Shown here one piece after another: positions 38,462-49,767 of a stretch of 64,000 bases of DNA; position 1 is the stretch's first letter, and every line of letters starts with the position of its first letter. The notes beneath the pieces were generated by a model. It did not search any database. It was not told the DNA's origin and saw nothing but the letters and a program-made list of their open reading frames with translations. The stretch is taken from contig PQKR01000006.1 in NCBI GenBank assembly GCA_002918705.1, forward strand, positions 62,001 through 126,000, in the 5' to 3' direction. This stretch comes from Escherichia sp. ESNIH1 (lineage in GTDB: Bacteria; Pseudomonadota; Gammaproteobacteria; Enterobacterales; Enterobacteriaceae). A program made the position numbers and the translations under genes.

Positions 38462-39505
38462 TCAGAGGCTATTGAAAACGCGGTTTTCCTGCTCGGCGAC
38501 GCGAATAAAGGTGGTGCGCTTGGTCAGCTCTTTCAGGCGGGATGCGCCCACATAGGTGCAGGCTGAACGCAGGCCACCAAGGATATCGCGGGCGGTGTTC
38601 TCAACCGGGCCACGCAGGGCCAGCTTAACGGTTTTCCCTTCCGCTGCGCGGTAGCCCGCAACGCCGCCAACGTGACGGTTCATCGCCGACTCAGAGCTCA
38701 TGCCGTAGAAGAGCATGAATTTCTCGCCGTTTTCATCGACTACGGTGCCGCCGCTCTCTTCGTGACCGGCCAGCATACCGCCCAGCATCACGAAGTCCGC
38801 GCCGCCGCCAAAGGCTTTTGCCACGTCGCCCGGTACGGTACAGCCGCCGTCGCTGACGATCTGGCCGCCGAGACCGTGAGCCGCATCGGCACACTCGATC
38901 ACCGCAGAGAGCTGCGGGTAGCCGACACCGGTTTTCACGCGGGTGGTGCAGACGGAGCCTGGGCCGATGCCAACCTTGACGATATCAGCCCCGGCGAGGA
39001 TCAGCTCTTCACACATTTCGCCCGTCACGACGTTACCGGCGCAGATGGTTTTGGTCGGCCATGCCGCACGCGCTTTGGCCACGAACTGCACGAAGTGCTC
39101 GGAGTAACCATTAGCAACGTCAATACAGACAAAGCTCAGCGCCGGGCTGGCGTCGAGGATCTGTTTGGTCTTTTCAAAATCAGCGTCTGAAGTGCCGGTT
39201 GAAACCATCACGTGTTTCAGCACCTCAGCGGATTCAGCGGCAACAAAGGCTTTCCACTCTTCTACAGAGTAGTGCTTGTGCACGGCAGTCAGGATGTCGA
39301 ACGACGCCAGCGCTTTCGCCATCGCGAAGGTGCCTACGGTATCCATGTTCGCTGCGATAACAGGAACGCCAGACCAGGTCATGCCAGAGTGCTTAAAGGT
39401 ATACTCGCGTTCTAGCTGGACATCAGAACGACTTTTGAGGGTAGAGCGTTTAGGGCGGATAAGAACGTCTTTAAAGCCTAATTTCAGATCTTCTTCAATA
39501 CGCAT
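38462..39505 (-). CDS. guaC: GMP reductase
   Basis: GuaC converts GMP to IMP with NADPH, releasing ammonia, and balances purine pools. From [11 protein letters not shown] (39505) the product is 347 residues, the E. coli length. The active-site cysteine is in [11 protein letters not shown], and [12 protein letters not shown] forms part of the IMP/GMP-binding region. A 25-residue upstream extension was rejected as it matches no homologue. Confidence 0.97.
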   Translation of the reverse strand: MRIEEDLKLGFKDVLIRPKRSTLKSRSDVQLEREYTFKHSGMTWSGVPVIAANMDTVGTFAMAKALASFDILTAVHKHYSVEEWKAFVAAESAEVLKHVMVSTGTSDADFEKTKQILDASPALSFVCIDVANGYSEHFVQFVAKARAAWPTKTICAGNVVTGEMCEELILAGADIVKVGIGPGSVCTTRVKTGVGYPQLSAVIECADAAHGLGGQIVSDGGCTVPGDVAKAFGGGADFVMLGGMLAGHEESGGTVVDENGEKFMLFYGMSSESAMNRHVGGVAGYRAAEGKTVKLALRGPVENTARDILGGLRSACTYVGASRLKELTKRTTFIRVAEQENRVFNSL

Positions 39506-39700
39506 GAACGGATTCCTGGGGTTAATGGCGACTAACGCATACGAGCTAACACACAACTCCAGTGACGCTATCATACGCACTAAATAGGAGTCCGCAAGAC
39601 TGCGAAATTCTCTTTTTTTACGCTACAATCCTATAAATTTACCTGCCGAATGGGCGGGGTCCGGATAATTGATCGTTTCGTTTTCCGTACAAATTATAAC

Positions 39701-39730
39701 CTTTTGATTTATGAATAGATAAATCAAAAG
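39701..39730. repeat. Perfect 12-bp inverted repeat upstream of coaE
   Basis: CTTTTGATTTAT (39701-39712) and ATAAATCAAAAG (39719-39730) are perfect inverted arms with the spacer GAATAG. It lies 36 bp before coaE in the divergent guaC-coaE region. No U-tract follows it on the plus strand. It could be an operator or an RNA hairpin in the coaE leader. Confidence 0.75.
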
Positions 39731-39766
39731 ATCGTGAGCTGGCAGAGCAGTCTGGGATTTTGCGTT

Positions 39767-40387
39767 ATGGGGTATACGGTCGCCTTAACCGGGGGAATAG
39801 GCAGCGGGAAGAGTACGGTTGCCCGCGAATTCCTGAAAAACGGGGTTAGCGTCGTTGATGCTGATGTCATTGCCCGCCAGGTGGTTGAGCCTGGCGCTCC
39901 TGCCCTACGCGCCATTGCGGCCCATTTTGGGCCAGAGACGATCCAGCCAGACGGCACGCTCAACCGCCGCCTGCTGCGGGAACGCATTTTCGCCTCGCCA
40001 GACGACAAACGCTGGCTTAACGCACTACTCCACCCCCTGATCCACGAGGAGACCCAGCGGCAGATTGCCGGGGCGACATCGCCCTACGTGCTCTGGGTAG
40101 TGCCGCTGCTGGTGGAGAACCAGCTGCACACCAGGGCCGATCGGGTACTGGTGGTTGACGTCTCCCCGGAGACACAGATTTCCCGCACGATGGCGCGCGA
40201 TGGCGTCACGCGTGAGCACGCCGAGCATATCCTTGCTGCTCAGGCCACGCGAGAAGCACGCCTTGCCGTCGCGGATGATGTTATTGACAATAATGGCGCA
40301 CCAGATGCCGTTGCATCGGATGTTGCCCGCCTGCATGAGGCGTATCTACGCTACGCTTCCCAGGTCGTATCACAGGAAAAACCGTAA
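39767..40387 (+). CDS. coaE: Dephospho-CoA kinase
   Basis: CoaE phosphorylates dephospho-CoA in the last step of CoA synthesis. The product is 206 residues from [10 protein letters not shown], the normal length, with the P-loop GGIGSGKST at residues 9-17. VVPLLVEN and DDVIDNNG are also family landmarks. The TAA overlaps the zapD ATG by one base (TAATG), so the genes are coupled. A GTG at 39734 would add 11 residues and is rejected. Confidence 0.97.
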   Translation: MGYTVALTGGIGSGKSTVAREFLKNGVSVVDADVIARQVVEPGAPALRAIAAHFGPETIQPDGTLNRRLLRERIFASPDDKRWLNALLHPLIHEETQRQIAGATSPYVLWVVPLLVENQLHTRADRVLVVDVSPETQISRTMARDGVTREHAEHILAAQATREARLAVADDVIDNNGAPDAVASDVARLHEAYLRYASQVVSQEKP

Positions 40388-41130
40388 TGCAGACCCACGT
40401 CCTTTTTGAACACCCGCTCAATGAAAAGATGCGCACCTGGCTGCGTATTGAATTTCTGCTCCAGCAGCTCTCTGCCCGGCTTCCCATCAGCGATCACGCT
40501 GACGCCTTACACTTTTTTCGTAACGCCGGAGACCTGCTTGACGTGTTCGAACGCGGCGATATCCGCACCGAGCTGCTGAAAGAGCTGGAGCGCCAGCAGC
40601 GTAAGCTAAAAGCGTGGGTAGAAGTGCCTGGCGTCGACCAGAGCCGTATTGATGCGGTGCGCGACCAGCTGAAGCAGAGCAGCAATACGCTAATGGCCGC
40701 TCCACGCGTTGGCCAGCTGCTGCGTGAAGAGCGCCTGATTGGCCTGGTGCGCCAGCGCCTCTCTATTCCCGGCGGCTGCTGCAGCTTCGATCTGCCGACC
40801 CTGCACCTGTGGCTCTATGCGCCTCAGTCCCAGCGGGATGAGCAGGTCGCCGTCTGGCTGGAGAGCCTCCAGCCGCTGACCCAGACCCTGACGCTGATCC
40901 TCGACCTGATCCGCAACTCTGCGCCGTTCCGTAAGCAGACCAGCCTGAACGGCTTTTATCAGGACAACGGTGACGATGCCGACCTGCTGCGTCTGGAATT
41001 GACCCTCGCCGACCAGCTCTATCCGCAAATCTCCGGGCATAAGAGCCGTTTTGCCATCCGCTTTATGCCGCTGGACAGCGAAAACGGCCACGTGCCGGAG
41101 CGTCTCGATTTTGGCCTGGCCTGCTGTTAA
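40387..41130 (+). CDS. zapD: Cell division protein ZapD
   Basis: ZapD cross-links FtsZ protofilaments by binding the conserved FtsZ C-terminal tail. The 247-residue protein matches E. coli ZapD in length and sequence ([19 protein letters not shown] at the start). An alpha-helical N-terminal part is followed by a beta-rich domain. It sits between coaE and yacG, overlapping the former by 1 bp. Confidence 0.96.
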   Translation: MQTHVLFEHPLNEKMRTWLRIEFLLQQLSARLPISDHADALHFFRNAGDLLDVFERGDIRTELLKELERQQRKLKAWVEVPGVDQSRIDAVRDQLKQSSNTLMAAPRVGQLLREERLIGLVRQRLSIPGGCCSFDLPTLHLWLYAPQSQRDEQVAVWLESLQPLTQTLTLILDLIRNSAPFRKQTSLNGFYQDNGDDADLLRLELTLADQLYPQISGHKSRFAIRFMPLDSENGHVPERLDFGLACC

Positions 41131-41139
41131 GGAGGAGTG

Positions 41140-41337
41140 ATGTCTGAAGAAACCGTTGTAAACTGCCCAACCTGCGGCCGGAACGTTGTCTGGAACGAGA
41201 CCAGCCCGTTTCGCCCGTTCTGCTCTAAGCGCTGCCAGCTTATTGATTTAGGCGAGTGGGCCGCCGAAGAGAAGCGCATCCCCAGCGAGAGCGACCTCTC
41301 CGACAGCGATGGCTGGAGCGAGGAGAAACAGCCTTAA
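41140..41337 (+). CDS. yacG: DNA gyrase inhibitor YacG
   Basis: YacG is a 65-residue zinc protein that binds GyrB and inhibits gyrase. The four zinc ligands are Cys9, Cys12, Cys28 and Cys32 (CPTC and CSKRC). The C-terminus is acidic. The ATG at 41140 is preferred over a GTG 3 bp upstream, with AAGGAG five bases before it. Third gene of the coaE-zapD-yacG operon. Confidence 0.94.
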   Translation: MSEETVVNCPTCGRNVVWNETSPFRPFCSKRCQLIDLGEWAAEEKRIPSESDLSDSDGWSEEKQP

Positions 41338-41347
41338 GCGTTTAATT

Positions 41348-41376
41348 GCCCGGTGGCGCGACGCTTACCGGGCCTA
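41348..41376. repeat. REP unit between convergent yacG and mutT
   Basis: GCCCGGTGGCGCGACGCTTA followed by CCGGGCCTAC is a single REP palindrome in the 52-bp gap. Confidence 0.8.
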
Positions 41377-41389
41377 CAAAACCAGCAAA

Positions 41390-41779
41390 CTACTCGCCGC
41401 GTAACCGGGCGACGATCGGCTGGTTGGCGGGTGGGAAGTCGTCCCCGTTCAGCGCCTGCGGCGTCAACCACTCTCCCGGCTGTCCCTCTTTCCCCCACGG
41501 CTCCCCTTCCCAGCCTTCGACCAGGTAGAACCACAGGGTGATGTGCAGCTCCGGATAGTGGTAATCCAGTTTTTCATACAGCTGCGCTGAGGTGACGGTA
41601 ATGCCCACCTCCTCGTCCAGCTCGCGCGCCAGCGCCTGCTCCGGGGTTTCACCAGCCTCAATCTTGCCGCCGGGAAACTCCTTCTTATTGGCCATGTGCG
41701 CGTCGGCGGCACGCTGGGTAATAAAGATTTCACCCTGCGGATTGCGAATGATCCCGGCGGCGATATTCAATACTTTCAT
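41390..41779 (-). CDS. mutT: 8-oxo-dGTP diphosphatase
   Basis: MutT hydrolyses 8-oxo-dGTP and prevents A:T to C:G transversions. Length is 129 residues, as in E. coli. The Nudix box is complete: GGKIEAGETPEQALARE then LDEEVGI (about residues 37-60), with the RELDEE catalytic glutamates. It follows secA on the same strand but beyond a terminator. Confidence 0.97.
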   Translation of the reverse strand: MKVLNIAAGIIRNPQGEIFITQRAADAHMANKKEFPGGKIEAGETPEQALARELDEEVGITVTSAQLYEKLDYHYPELHITLWFYLVEGWEGEPWGKEGQPGEWLTPQALNGDDFPPANQPIVARLRGE

Positions 41780-41793
41780 CAGGTAGGCTCCAT

Positions 41794-41826
41794 AAAAAAG
41801 GCGCAGAATCTGCGCCTTTGTTTTTT
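41794..41826 (-). terminator. Rho-independent terminator after secA
   Basis: On the minus strand AAAGGCGCAGA and TCTGCGCCTTT pair almost to the loop and run into T residues. It lies between secA and mutT. A T-run on the other strand also makes it potentially bidirectional. Confidence 0.85.
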
Positions 41827-41838
41827 ATTGTGTTGCGT

Positions 41839-44544
41839 TTAGCTCAGACGGCCGTGGCACTGTTTGTATTTTTTGCCAGAGCCGCACGGGCATGGATCGT
41901 TACGGCCCACTTTACGCTCGCCGGACTGCTCCGCCAGATCGGCTGCGGCCTGCGCGTCGTCGGACTGGTGGCTAAGCTGCTGCATCTGGGCCAGGCGCTC
42001 TGACTCTTCGCGACGCTGCTGCTCCATCTCCTCCACCTCTTCCGGCATCCGCACCTGTACTTTCGACAGAGTGCTGATCACTTCATACTTCAGTGACTCA
42101 AGCATAGCGGCGAACATAGCGAAGGATTCGCGCTTGTACTCCTGCTTCGGATCTTTCTGCGCATAGCCGCGCAGGTGGATACCCTGACGCAGGTAGTCCA
42201 TCGCCGCCAGGTGCTCTTTCCACAGGGAGTCGAGGGTTTGCAGCATGACGCCTTTTTCGAAGTGGCGCATCATCTCGGCACCCACCACCTCTTCTTTACG
42301 CTGATAGACCTCGACGGCGCTCTGCATAATACGCTCGCGCAGCGTCTCTTCATGCAGATCCGGCTCTTTGTCCAGCCACTCGGCAATCGGCAGGTCAAGA
42401 TCGAAGTCGTTTTTCAGACGCTCCTGCAGGCCAGGGATGTCCCACATCTCCTCCAGCGACTGCGGCGGAATATGTCCGTCGATGGTCGCCTTGAAGACGT
42501 CCTCGCGGATGCTGGCGATGGTTTCGCTGACGTCGCTTACGTCCAGCAGTTCGTTACGCTGGGTGTAGATCGCGCGGCGCTGGTCGTTGGCTACGTCGTC
42601 ATACTCCAGCAGCTGCTTACGAATGTCGAAGTTGCGGCTCTCCACCTTACGCTGGGCGTTGGCGATAGCCTTGGTCACCCACGGGTGCTCGATCGCTTCG
42701 CCTGGCTTCATCCCCAGCTTGCGCATCATGTTGGAGACGCGGTCGGAGGCGAAGATACGCATCAGGGCATCTTCCATCGACAGGTAGAAGCGAGAGGAGC
42801 CCGCATCACCCTGACGACCGGAACGGCCGCGCAGCTGGTTATCGATACGGCGGGATTCATGACGTTCGGTACCGATGATGTGCAGACCGCCGGACGCCAG
42901 CACGGCATCATGACGCACCTGCCAGTCCGCTTTGATTTTAGCGATCTGCTCTGCGGTTGGCTCCGGCAGCGCGGCAACCTCTGCCTGCCAGCTACCGCCC
43001 AGCATAATATCGGTACCACGACCGGCCATGTTGGTGGCGATGGTCACCGCCGCCGGGTAGCCCGCCTGGGCCACGATCGCCGCTTCGTTGGCGTGGAATT
43101 TGGCGTTCAGAACGTTGTGCTTGATACCCGCTTTGGTCAGCTCGTGTGACACCACCTCGGATTTCTCGATGGAGATGGTCCCCACCAGCACCGGCTGGCC
43201 GTTAGCGGTACGCTCTTTAATATCTTCGATAATGGCCTGAATTTTTTCCGCTTCGGTCATGTAAACCAGGTCCGGCAGATCCTTACGGATCATCGGACGG
43301 TTGGTCGGCACCACCACGGTGTCCAGCTTGTAGATAGAGCTAAACTCAAACGCTTCGGTATCGGCGGTACCGGTCATCCCCGCCAGCTTCTCATACAGGC
43401 GGAAGTAGTTCTGGAAGGTGATGGAGGCCAGCGTCTGGTTCTCGTTCTGGATCTCTACGCCCTCTTTGGCCTCAACGGCCTGGTGCAGGCCATCGGACCA
43501 GCGGCGGCCCTGCATGGTACGGCCGGTATGTTCATCAACGATGATCACTTCGCCGTCTTTCACGATGTAGTCTACGTCGCGGGTGAAGAGCACGTGTGCA
43601 CGCAGCGCAGCGGTGACGTGGTGCATCAGCATGATGTTGCCCGGGGAGTAGAGCGACTCGCCCTCGTCCATGATGCCCTCTTTCACCAGCAGCTCTTCAA
43701 TCAGCACCAGCCCGCGCTCGGTCAGGTTCACCTGACGCGCTTTCTCATCCACGGAGAAGTGGCCTTCGCCCTGGAAGGTGTCAGAGTCCTCTTTCTCCTG
43801 ACGGATCAGGTTAGGGATGATTTTGTTGACGCGCTTGTACATGTCGGAGCTGTCTTCCGCCGGACCGGAGATGATCAGCGGCGTACGGGCTTCGTCGATC
43901 AGGATGGAGTCCACCTCATCCACCAGCGCATAGTGCAGCTTACGCTGAACGCGCTCTTCCGGACTGAACGCCATGTTGTCACGCAGATAGTCAAAGCCGT
44001 ATTCGTTGTTGGTGCCGTAGGTGATATCTGCGGCATAGGCCTCACGCTTGGCCGGTGCAGGCAGGCCAGACATGTTAACGCCTACGCTCATGCCAAGGAA
44101 CTCGAACAGCGGACGGTTGTTTTCGGCGTCGCGCTGGGCAAGGTAGTCGTTGACGGTGACCACGTGCACGCCTTTACCGCTCAGGGCGTTCAGGTAGGCC
44201 GGCAGGGTTGCGGTCAGGGTTTTACCTTCACCGGTACGCATCTCGGCGATGCAGCGATCGTTAAGCACCATGCCGCCCAGCAGCTGGACATCAAAGTGGC
44301 GCATACCGAATACGCGCTTGCTCGCTTCGCGCACCACGGCGAATGCTTCCGGGATCAGGCTCTCTACGGTCTCGCCTTTTTCAAGACGGGCGCGGAACTC
44401 GGCGGTTTTGGCTTTCAGCTCGTCATCGCTGAGCTTCTCCATAGCCGGTTCCATGCTGTTGATAAGGGTCACGGCCTTGCGCATCCGGCGCAGGGTACGA
44501 TCGTTACGGCTACCAAATACTTTTGTTAACAGTTTAATAAGCAT
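41839..44544 (-). CDS. secA: Preprotein translocase ATPase SecA
   Basis: SecA drives Sec-dependent export through SecYEG. The 901 residues equal E. coli SecA. Walker A is MRTGEGKT near residue 102; [11 protein letters not shown] carries Walker B. The C-terminus ends in the zinc-binding, SecB-interacting motif [17 protein letters not shown]. Translation is expected to be controlled by SecM arrest, as the 58-bp secM-secA gap would contain the secA ribosome-binding site. Confidence 0.98.
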   Translation of the reverse strand: MLIKLLTKVFGSRNDRTLRRMRKAVTLINSMEPAMEKLSDDELKAKTAEFRARLEKGETVESLIPEAFAVVREASKRVFGMRHFDVQLLGGMVLNDRCIAEMRTGEGKTLTATLPAYLNALSGKGVHVVTVNDYLAQRDAENNRPLFEFLGMSVGVNMSGLPAPAKREAYAADITYGTNNEYGFDYLRDNMAFSPEERVQRKLHYALVDEVDSILIDEARTPLIISGPAEDSSDMYKRVNKIIPNLIRQEKEDSDTFQGEGHFSVDEKARQVNLTERGLVLIEELLVKEGIMDEGESLYSPGNIMLMHHVTAALRAHVLFTRDVDYIVKDGEVIIVDEHTGRTMQGRRWSDGLHQAVEAKEGVEIQNENQTLASITFQNYFRLYEKLAGMTGTADTEAFEFSSIYKLDTVVVPTNRPMIRKDLPDLVYMTEAEKIQAIIEDIKERTANGQPVLVGTISIEKSEVVSHELTKAGIKHNVLNAKFHANEAAIVAQAGYPAAVTIATNMAGRGTDIMLGGSWQAEVAALPEPTAEQIAKIKADWQVRHDAVLASGGLHIIGTERHESRRIDNQLRGRSGRQGDAGSSRFYLSMEDALMRIFASDRVSNMMRKLGMKPGEAIEHPWVTKAIANAQRKVESRNFDIRKQLLEYDDVANDQRRAIYTQRNELLDVSDVSETIASIREDVFKATIDGHIPPQSLEEMWDIPGLQERLKNDFDLDLPIAEWLDKEPDLHEETLRERIMQSAVEVYQRKEEVVGAEMMRHFEKGVMLQTLDSLWKEHLAAMDYLRQGIHLRGYAQKDPKQEYKRESFAMFAAMLESLKYEVISTLSKVQVRMPEEVEEMEQQRREESERLAQMQQLSHQSDDAQAAADLAEQSGERKVGRNDPCPCGSGKKYKQCHGRLS

Positions 44545-44602
44545 AATAAATTCTCAAACGCCCCAAAGCGGGCAGATAAATTAAGGTGTTGAAACGGTTA
44601 AT

Positions 44603-45103
44603 TTAGCTGAGGCGTTGAGGTCCGGCGCGGATCCCCTGCACCTGCGCGAGCCAGCTGGCAACGGTAAACGCCGCGTGCGGTTCGGGAGTAGAGACAGGCT
44701 TATGCCGGACGATAACCGGCGGTTTGCCCTCCTGGGTCAGCAGGGCATTGAGCGTATCCAGCAGCGCCAGATGCTGCGCCCGGACGGGCAGCGGCTCTTC
44801 GGCAACCGACAGCGCCTGCGGCGTCATCGCAAAGGAGAGATGGCGAATAACGGTGCGAATGGCGTGCTGGTGCCAGTAGTCGACGGTAAAGGTCGGACGG
44901 CGGCTGGCTTCAAGCAGTGCGAGGCTGGTGAAATTAACCGGGCTGGTGCGGTTATGGTTGCTGGCGGTGGCCTTTTCAGGCTGGGTGGGACGATCCTGCG
45001 TACCCGGCGCGGGCAGGCCAAGACTCGCCGCGACCATCCCTAAAAAGAGATGCGGCCAGAAGTAGCGTCTGCCAAATTGTCGCCAGCGCGTCAGTAATCC
45101 GCT
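44603..45103 (-). CDS. secM: SecA translation regulator SecM
   Basis: SecM monitors export: its nascent chain stalls the ribosome until pulled by SecA, exposing the secA start. Starting at GTG 45103 the product is 166 residues; an ATG at 45118 adds five residues but lacks a Shine-Dalgarno, while GGTGGAG precedes the GTG. A signal sequence lies near residues 15-35. The arrest motif is F-x4-W-L-x4-GIRAGP (Phe146, Trp151, Leu152, Gly157-Pro162). E. coli has Ile where Leu152 is, and the essential GIRAGP is kept. The segment just upstream of the motif differs widely from E. coli. Confidence 0.92.
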   Translation of the reverse strand, partial: SGLLTRWRQFGRRYFWPHLFLGMVAASLGLPAPGTQDRPTQPEKATASNHNRTSPVNFTSLALLEASRRPTFTVDYWHQHAIRTVIRHLSFAMTPQALSVAEEPLPVRAQHLALLDTLNALLTQEGKPPVIVRHKPVSTPEPHAAFTVASWLAQVQGIRAGPQRLS

Positions 45104-45319
45104 CACTTGCTCCACCATTAATGGGTTAAACCTACCCGATTCACATCAACATCCGTTATTTTGCGACCAAATATTACCATTAAAGGCGCTACACGGCAGT
45201 AACAATGAGGGGCATAGCCGGGTGAAAACGCTTAAGAAAACAGCGAACGCACCGCTTTCGGCAGTAAACTACGTCTGGATTTATACGTCGGGAGGCAGGA
45301 AGAGAAACAGTAAAACCTG

Positions 45320-45372
45320 GAAACAAAAACGACTGGCGCCCCTGACCGGAGAGAGTGCCAGGTTAACCAGTC
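45320..45372 (-). terminator. Probable lpxC terminator
   Basis: On the minus strand GACTGG and CCAGTC flank an imperfect inner hairpin (CTGGC/GCCAG), followed by GTTTTTGTTT. It lies 27 bp after lpxC. The rest of the 295-bp secM-lpxC gap should hold the secM promoter; nothing else could be assigned. Confidence 0.5.
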
Positions 45373-45398
45373 GAATTTTTACTAAACGGTCTGGAGGA

Positions 45399-46355
<957 letters not shown>

Positions 46356-46416
46356 CTATACAACCGGCGGGCCAGTTTAGCACAAAGAGCGACAATGCCC
46401 AACTTCCAGCTAATTC

Positions 46417-47565
46417 TTAGTCAGCCTGCTTACGTAAAAATGCCGGAATATCGAGATAATCTGGCTCTTTCGCGGTCTGCGGCGTCGGGTCATTAACCAC
46501 TTTAGCGGCCGGTTTCTGCTCCTGGCTCAGCGGAGCCATACCGTGCTGCTGATAGCGATCCATCACCGGCTGCTGCTGTTTGTTAGTTACCAGGGTGATT
46601 TCAGGACGCTTGTCCATACCGATACCGGTGGCAACAACGGTCACGCGCAGCTCGTCGTTCATCTCTGGATCCAGAGAGGTACCGATAACCACGGTGGCGT
46701 TATCCGACGCAAAGGCACGGATGGTGTTACCCACGGTTTCAAACTCGTCCAGACGCAGGTCGAAGCCCGCCGTGATGTTGACCAGCACGCCGCGCGCGCC
46801 AGAGAGGTCGATATCTTCCAGCAGCGGGCTGGAGATCGCCATCTCGGCGGCTTCTTCCGCACGATCTTCCCCTTTCGCCACGCCGGAGCCCATCATCGCG
46901 TAGCCCATTTCGGACATCACGGTGCGCACGTCGGCGAAGTCGACGTTCATCAGGCCCGGACGGGTGATCAGCTCGGCGATGCCCTGAACCGCGCCTTTCA
47001 GCACGTCATTGGCCGCGCCAAAGGCGTCGAGCAGAGAGATGCCACGACCCAGCACCTTCAGCAGCTTGTCGTTCGGGATGGTGATCAGGGAGTCAACGTG
47101 CTTGGACAGCTCGGTGATCCCCTGCTCTGCAAAGGCCATACGCTTCTTGCCTTCGAAGTTGAAAGGCTTGGTCACGACGGCAACGGTCAGAATACCTAAA
47201 TCTTTGGCTACTTCGGCAACCACTGGCGCAGCGCCTGTGCCTGTACCACCGCCCATACCTGCGGCGATGAATACCATGTCTGCGCCATCAAGCGCAGCGC
47301 GCAGTGCCTCACGGTCCTCTTCGGCTGCGTTGCGGCCGACTTCCGGATTAGCGCCTGCTCCCAGACCTTTGGTGATGCCGCCGCCGATCTGGATGGTCTG
47401 TCCCACCGCGGTCTTACGCAACGCCTGGGCGTCGGTGTTCACTGCAAAGAATTCAACGCCTTCGATGCGCTCGCGCACCATGTGCTCAACGGCGTTACCG
47501 CCGCCGCCACCGACGCCGATGACTTTAATCACCGCGTCGTTGGTCAGTTCCATAGGTTCAAACAT
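46417..47565 (-). CDS. ftsZ: Cell division GTPase FtsZ
   Basis: FtsZ polymerises into the Z ring at midcell. From MFEPMELTND (47565) it is 382 residues, one fewer than E. coli because of a single residue missing in the TNKQ(V)QQP linker region. The tubulin signature GGGTGTG is at residues 105-111. The C-terminal peptide DYLDIPAFLRKQAD, which binds FtsA, ZipA, ZapD and MinC, is intact. A 9-residue upstream extension was rejected; GGAGAG precedes the start. Confidence 0.98.
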   Translation of the reverse strand: MFEPMELTNDAVIKVIGVGGGGGNAVEHMVRERIEGVEFFAVNTDAQALRKTAVGQTIQIGGGITKGLGAGANPEVGRNAAEEDREALRAALDGADMVFIAAGMGGGTGTGAAPVVAEVAKDLGILTVAVVTKPFNFEGKKRMAFAEQGITELSKHVDSLITIPNDKLLKVLGRGISLLDAFGAANDVLKGAVQGIAELITRPGLMNVDFADVRTVMSEMGYAMMGSGVAKGEDRAEEAAEMAISSPLLEDIDLSGARGVLVNITAGFDLRLDEFETVGNTIRAFASDNATVVIGTSLDPEMNDELRVTVVATGIGMDKRPEITLVTNKQQQPVMDRYQQHGMAPLSQEQKPAAKVVNDPTPQTAKEPDYLDIPAFLRKQAD

Positions 47566-47679
47566 AATTTTCTCTCCGATTTTACACATCATCCTTCAAA
47601 CTGCGTTACGGCTGCAAGAGGGATTCAATGTAAGTACCTGTCGCCTGAGTCCGCTAATTTTGTGCGGTCTCTGAAAATA

Positions 47680-48936
47680 TTAAAACTCTTTTCGCAGCCA
47701 GCTGTTCAGACGTTTGATCCACGAGCCGACTGACGCACGTTTTTCCACCTCTGCTTCACCACTTAAATGGGACTCCTTCCCGTAGTGCAGCAGACCTACC
47801 GCCGTTGAATAGTACGGCTCCTGGGCATAATCCGTCAGGCCCGTGATATTCAGCGGCGCACCTATGCGCACCTGTGTATGAAACACGCGTTGCGCACAGG
47901 CTGCAAGCCCTTCGATCTGCGCGGCGCCGCCGGTTAATACAATTCCTGCTGCAAGATGGTGCTTAACGCCTTGTTGCCGGAGCTGTTCTTGCAGCTGCAA
48001 AATTTCTTCGTTCACCAGATTGAGCAGCTCGGTGTAGCGCGGCTCAATCACCTCCGCCAGCGTTTGACGCTGCAGGCTGCGCGGTGGACGTCCGCCCACG
48101 CTCGGCACCTCTACGCTTTCGTCTTTACCGACGATAGCGCCCAGCGCACAGCCGTGGCGAACCTTAATGGCTTCGGCGTCGCTTGGCGGCGTACCGAAGG
48201 CATAGGCGATGTCGCTGGTCACCACGTTCCCCGCGTAGGGGATCACTTTGGTATGGCGCAGCGCACCGCCGGTATACACGGCGATGTCCATTGTACCACC
48301 ACCGATATCGACCACGCAGACACCCAGCTCACGTTCGTCTTCCGTCAATACGGAATAGCTGGACGCCAGTCCGGCAAAAATAAGTTGGTCAACTTTCAGA
48401 CCACATCGTTCAACTGCTTTGACAATGTTTTTTGCCATATCGTTGTGACATGTGATCAAGTGCACTTTTGCCTGCATCCGCACGCCGGATAACCCTACCG
48501 GATTTTTGATCCCTTCCTGGTAGTCAATGGCGTACTCCTGCGGGATCACATGCAGAACCCGGTGCTCATCGCGCACCCGCACCGACTTGGCGGTGTGCAC
48601 CACGTTTTCAACGTCTTCCTGGGTCACTTCCTCTTCGGAAATGGGCACCATGCCGATCTCATTCTGACAGCTAATATGCTTGCCGGAGAGCGCCAGGTAA
48701 ACCGACGAAATCTGGCAGTCCGCCATCAGCTCGGCCTGGTCGATGGCGCGCTGCACGCACTTTACCACCGACTCCAGATCGTTGACCCCGCCTTTATCCA
48801 TACCCCGCGACGGGCAACTGCCCACGCCAATGATATTGATCATACCGTCGGGCAGAACTTCCCCTACCAAAGCGGCAACCTTCGCGGTGCCAATCTCCAG
48901 TCCTACTACCAGTTTTCTGTCCGTCGCCTTGATCAT
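47680..48936 (-). CDS. ftsA: Cell division protein FtsA
   Basis: FtsA is the actin-like protein that tethers FtsZ to the membrane and recruits late division proteins. It has the phosphate loops GLEIGTAKVA and VVDIGGGTMDIAV and the ATPase element GIVLTGGAAQI. The C-terminal amphipathic helix (SWIKRLNSWLRKEF) is the membrane anchor. At 418 residues it is two shorter than E. coli, with two residues missing in the linker before that helix. The ATG overlaps the ftsQ stop by 1 bp (TAATG). Confidence 0.97.
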   Translation of the reverse strand: MIKATDRKLVVGLEIGTAKVAALVGEVLPDGMINIIGVGSCPSRGMDKGGVNDLESVVKCVQRAIDQAELMADCQISSVYLALSGKHISCQNEIGMVPISEEEVTQEDVENVVHTAKSVRVRDEHRVLHVIPQEYAIDYQEGIKNPVGLSGVRMQAKVHLITCHNDMAKNIVKAVERCGLKVDQLIFAGLASSYSVLTEDERELGVCVVDIGGGTMDIAVYTGGALRHTKVIPYAGNVVTSDIAYAFGTPPSDAEAIKVRHGCALGAIVGKDESVEVPSVGGRPPRSLQRQTLAEVIEPRYTELLNLVNEEILQLQEQLRQQGVKHHLAAGIVLTGGAAQIEGLAACAQRVFHTQVRIGAPLNITGLTDYAQEPYYSTAVGLLHYGKESHLSGEAEVEKRASVGSWIKRLNSWLRKEF

Positions 48937-49766
48937 TATTGCTCTGCCTGTGCCTGATTCTGTTGCTGATTAGGATCCACAATGGGTGCCGGTTTCCAAC
49001 CGACCGCCGCGCCCGAGTCGTAGCGCAGATCGACATAGCTGATCTCTTTGCCGTCGGTTTGCGCCTGCTGCTGCAGAACAGGATAGAGTTCTACAAAGCG
49101 TGACAGACGTTTCATCGTATCCCCCCGACCTAAGTTGAGCTTGATTCCATTATTAAGCGTCAACTGCCAGGAGCGACGGGCGGTCATCGCCGCCTCTTTC
49201 AACGTAAATTTGTCCTTTGCCAGCACCTGCCCCATGTCGCGATAGCCTTGCAACACTTCGCTTTCGCTCCCTTCCGGGCCAAAGAGCAGCGGAAGATTCT
49301 GTTCTTTAGCCCGATCGGTCGGCACGCTGAACGAATTTCCATCTGCATCCATCATGTGCTGATCATTCCACCGCGCAATGGGGACATATTCAACCAGATG
49401 AATCTTCAATTCGTCCGGCCACTGCTTTCTTACGCTGGCCTGCTTGATCCACGGCAGACGTTCAATCTGGCTCTGGATGATGTTTACATCCTGAGTCATA
49501 AAGGTCCCGGGCGCCCCCAGGGCCAGAATCGACTGGCGAATATCATCGTTGCGCGTGTAGTGGCGCTCACCGGTGACCACAAGCTTCGACAGCGGCAGGC
49601 GCTGCGCATCGTCCATCCAGCCCAGAATCATCCAGCCGCTCACCAACACGGTGCACAGCACCGCCAGCAGAAAAACAATTCCTGCAAGACGCGTTCCATT
49701 ATTCCGCCGGGAGGCAACAACCTCCTCCTCTTCGCGGTTTCGCGTGTTTAGCGCAGCCTGCGACAT
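48936..49766 (-). CDS. ftsQ: Cell division protein FtsQ
   Basis: FtsQ links early and late divisome proteins through the FtsQLB complex. The 276-residue bitopic protein has a cytoplasmic N-terminus ([15 protein letters not shown]), one membrane segment (about 28-48), a POTRA domain ([18 protein letters not shown]) and a beta domain. The start at 49766 lies 1 bp after the ddlB stop codon; a 10-residue longer form is rejected. Confidence 0.97.
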   Translation of the reverse strand: MSQAALNTRNREEEEVVASRRNNGTRLAGIVFLLAVLCTVLVSGWMILGWMDDAQRLPLSKLVVTGERHYTRNDDIRQSILALGAPGTFMTQDVNIIQSQIERLPWIKQASVRKQWPDELKIHLVEYVPIARWNDQHMMDADGNSFSVPTDRAKEQNLPLLFGPEGSESEVLQGYRDMGQVLAKDKFTLKEAAMTARRSWQLTLNNGIKLNLGRGDTMKRLSRFVELYPVLQQQAQTDGKEISYVDLRYDSGAAVGWKPAPIVDPNQQQNQAQAEQ

Positions 49767-49767
49767 A

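Noticed and set aside
42175-44529. Two long plus-strand frames (324 and 348 codons)
   Set aside because: Both are antisense to secA, which is fully accounted for.
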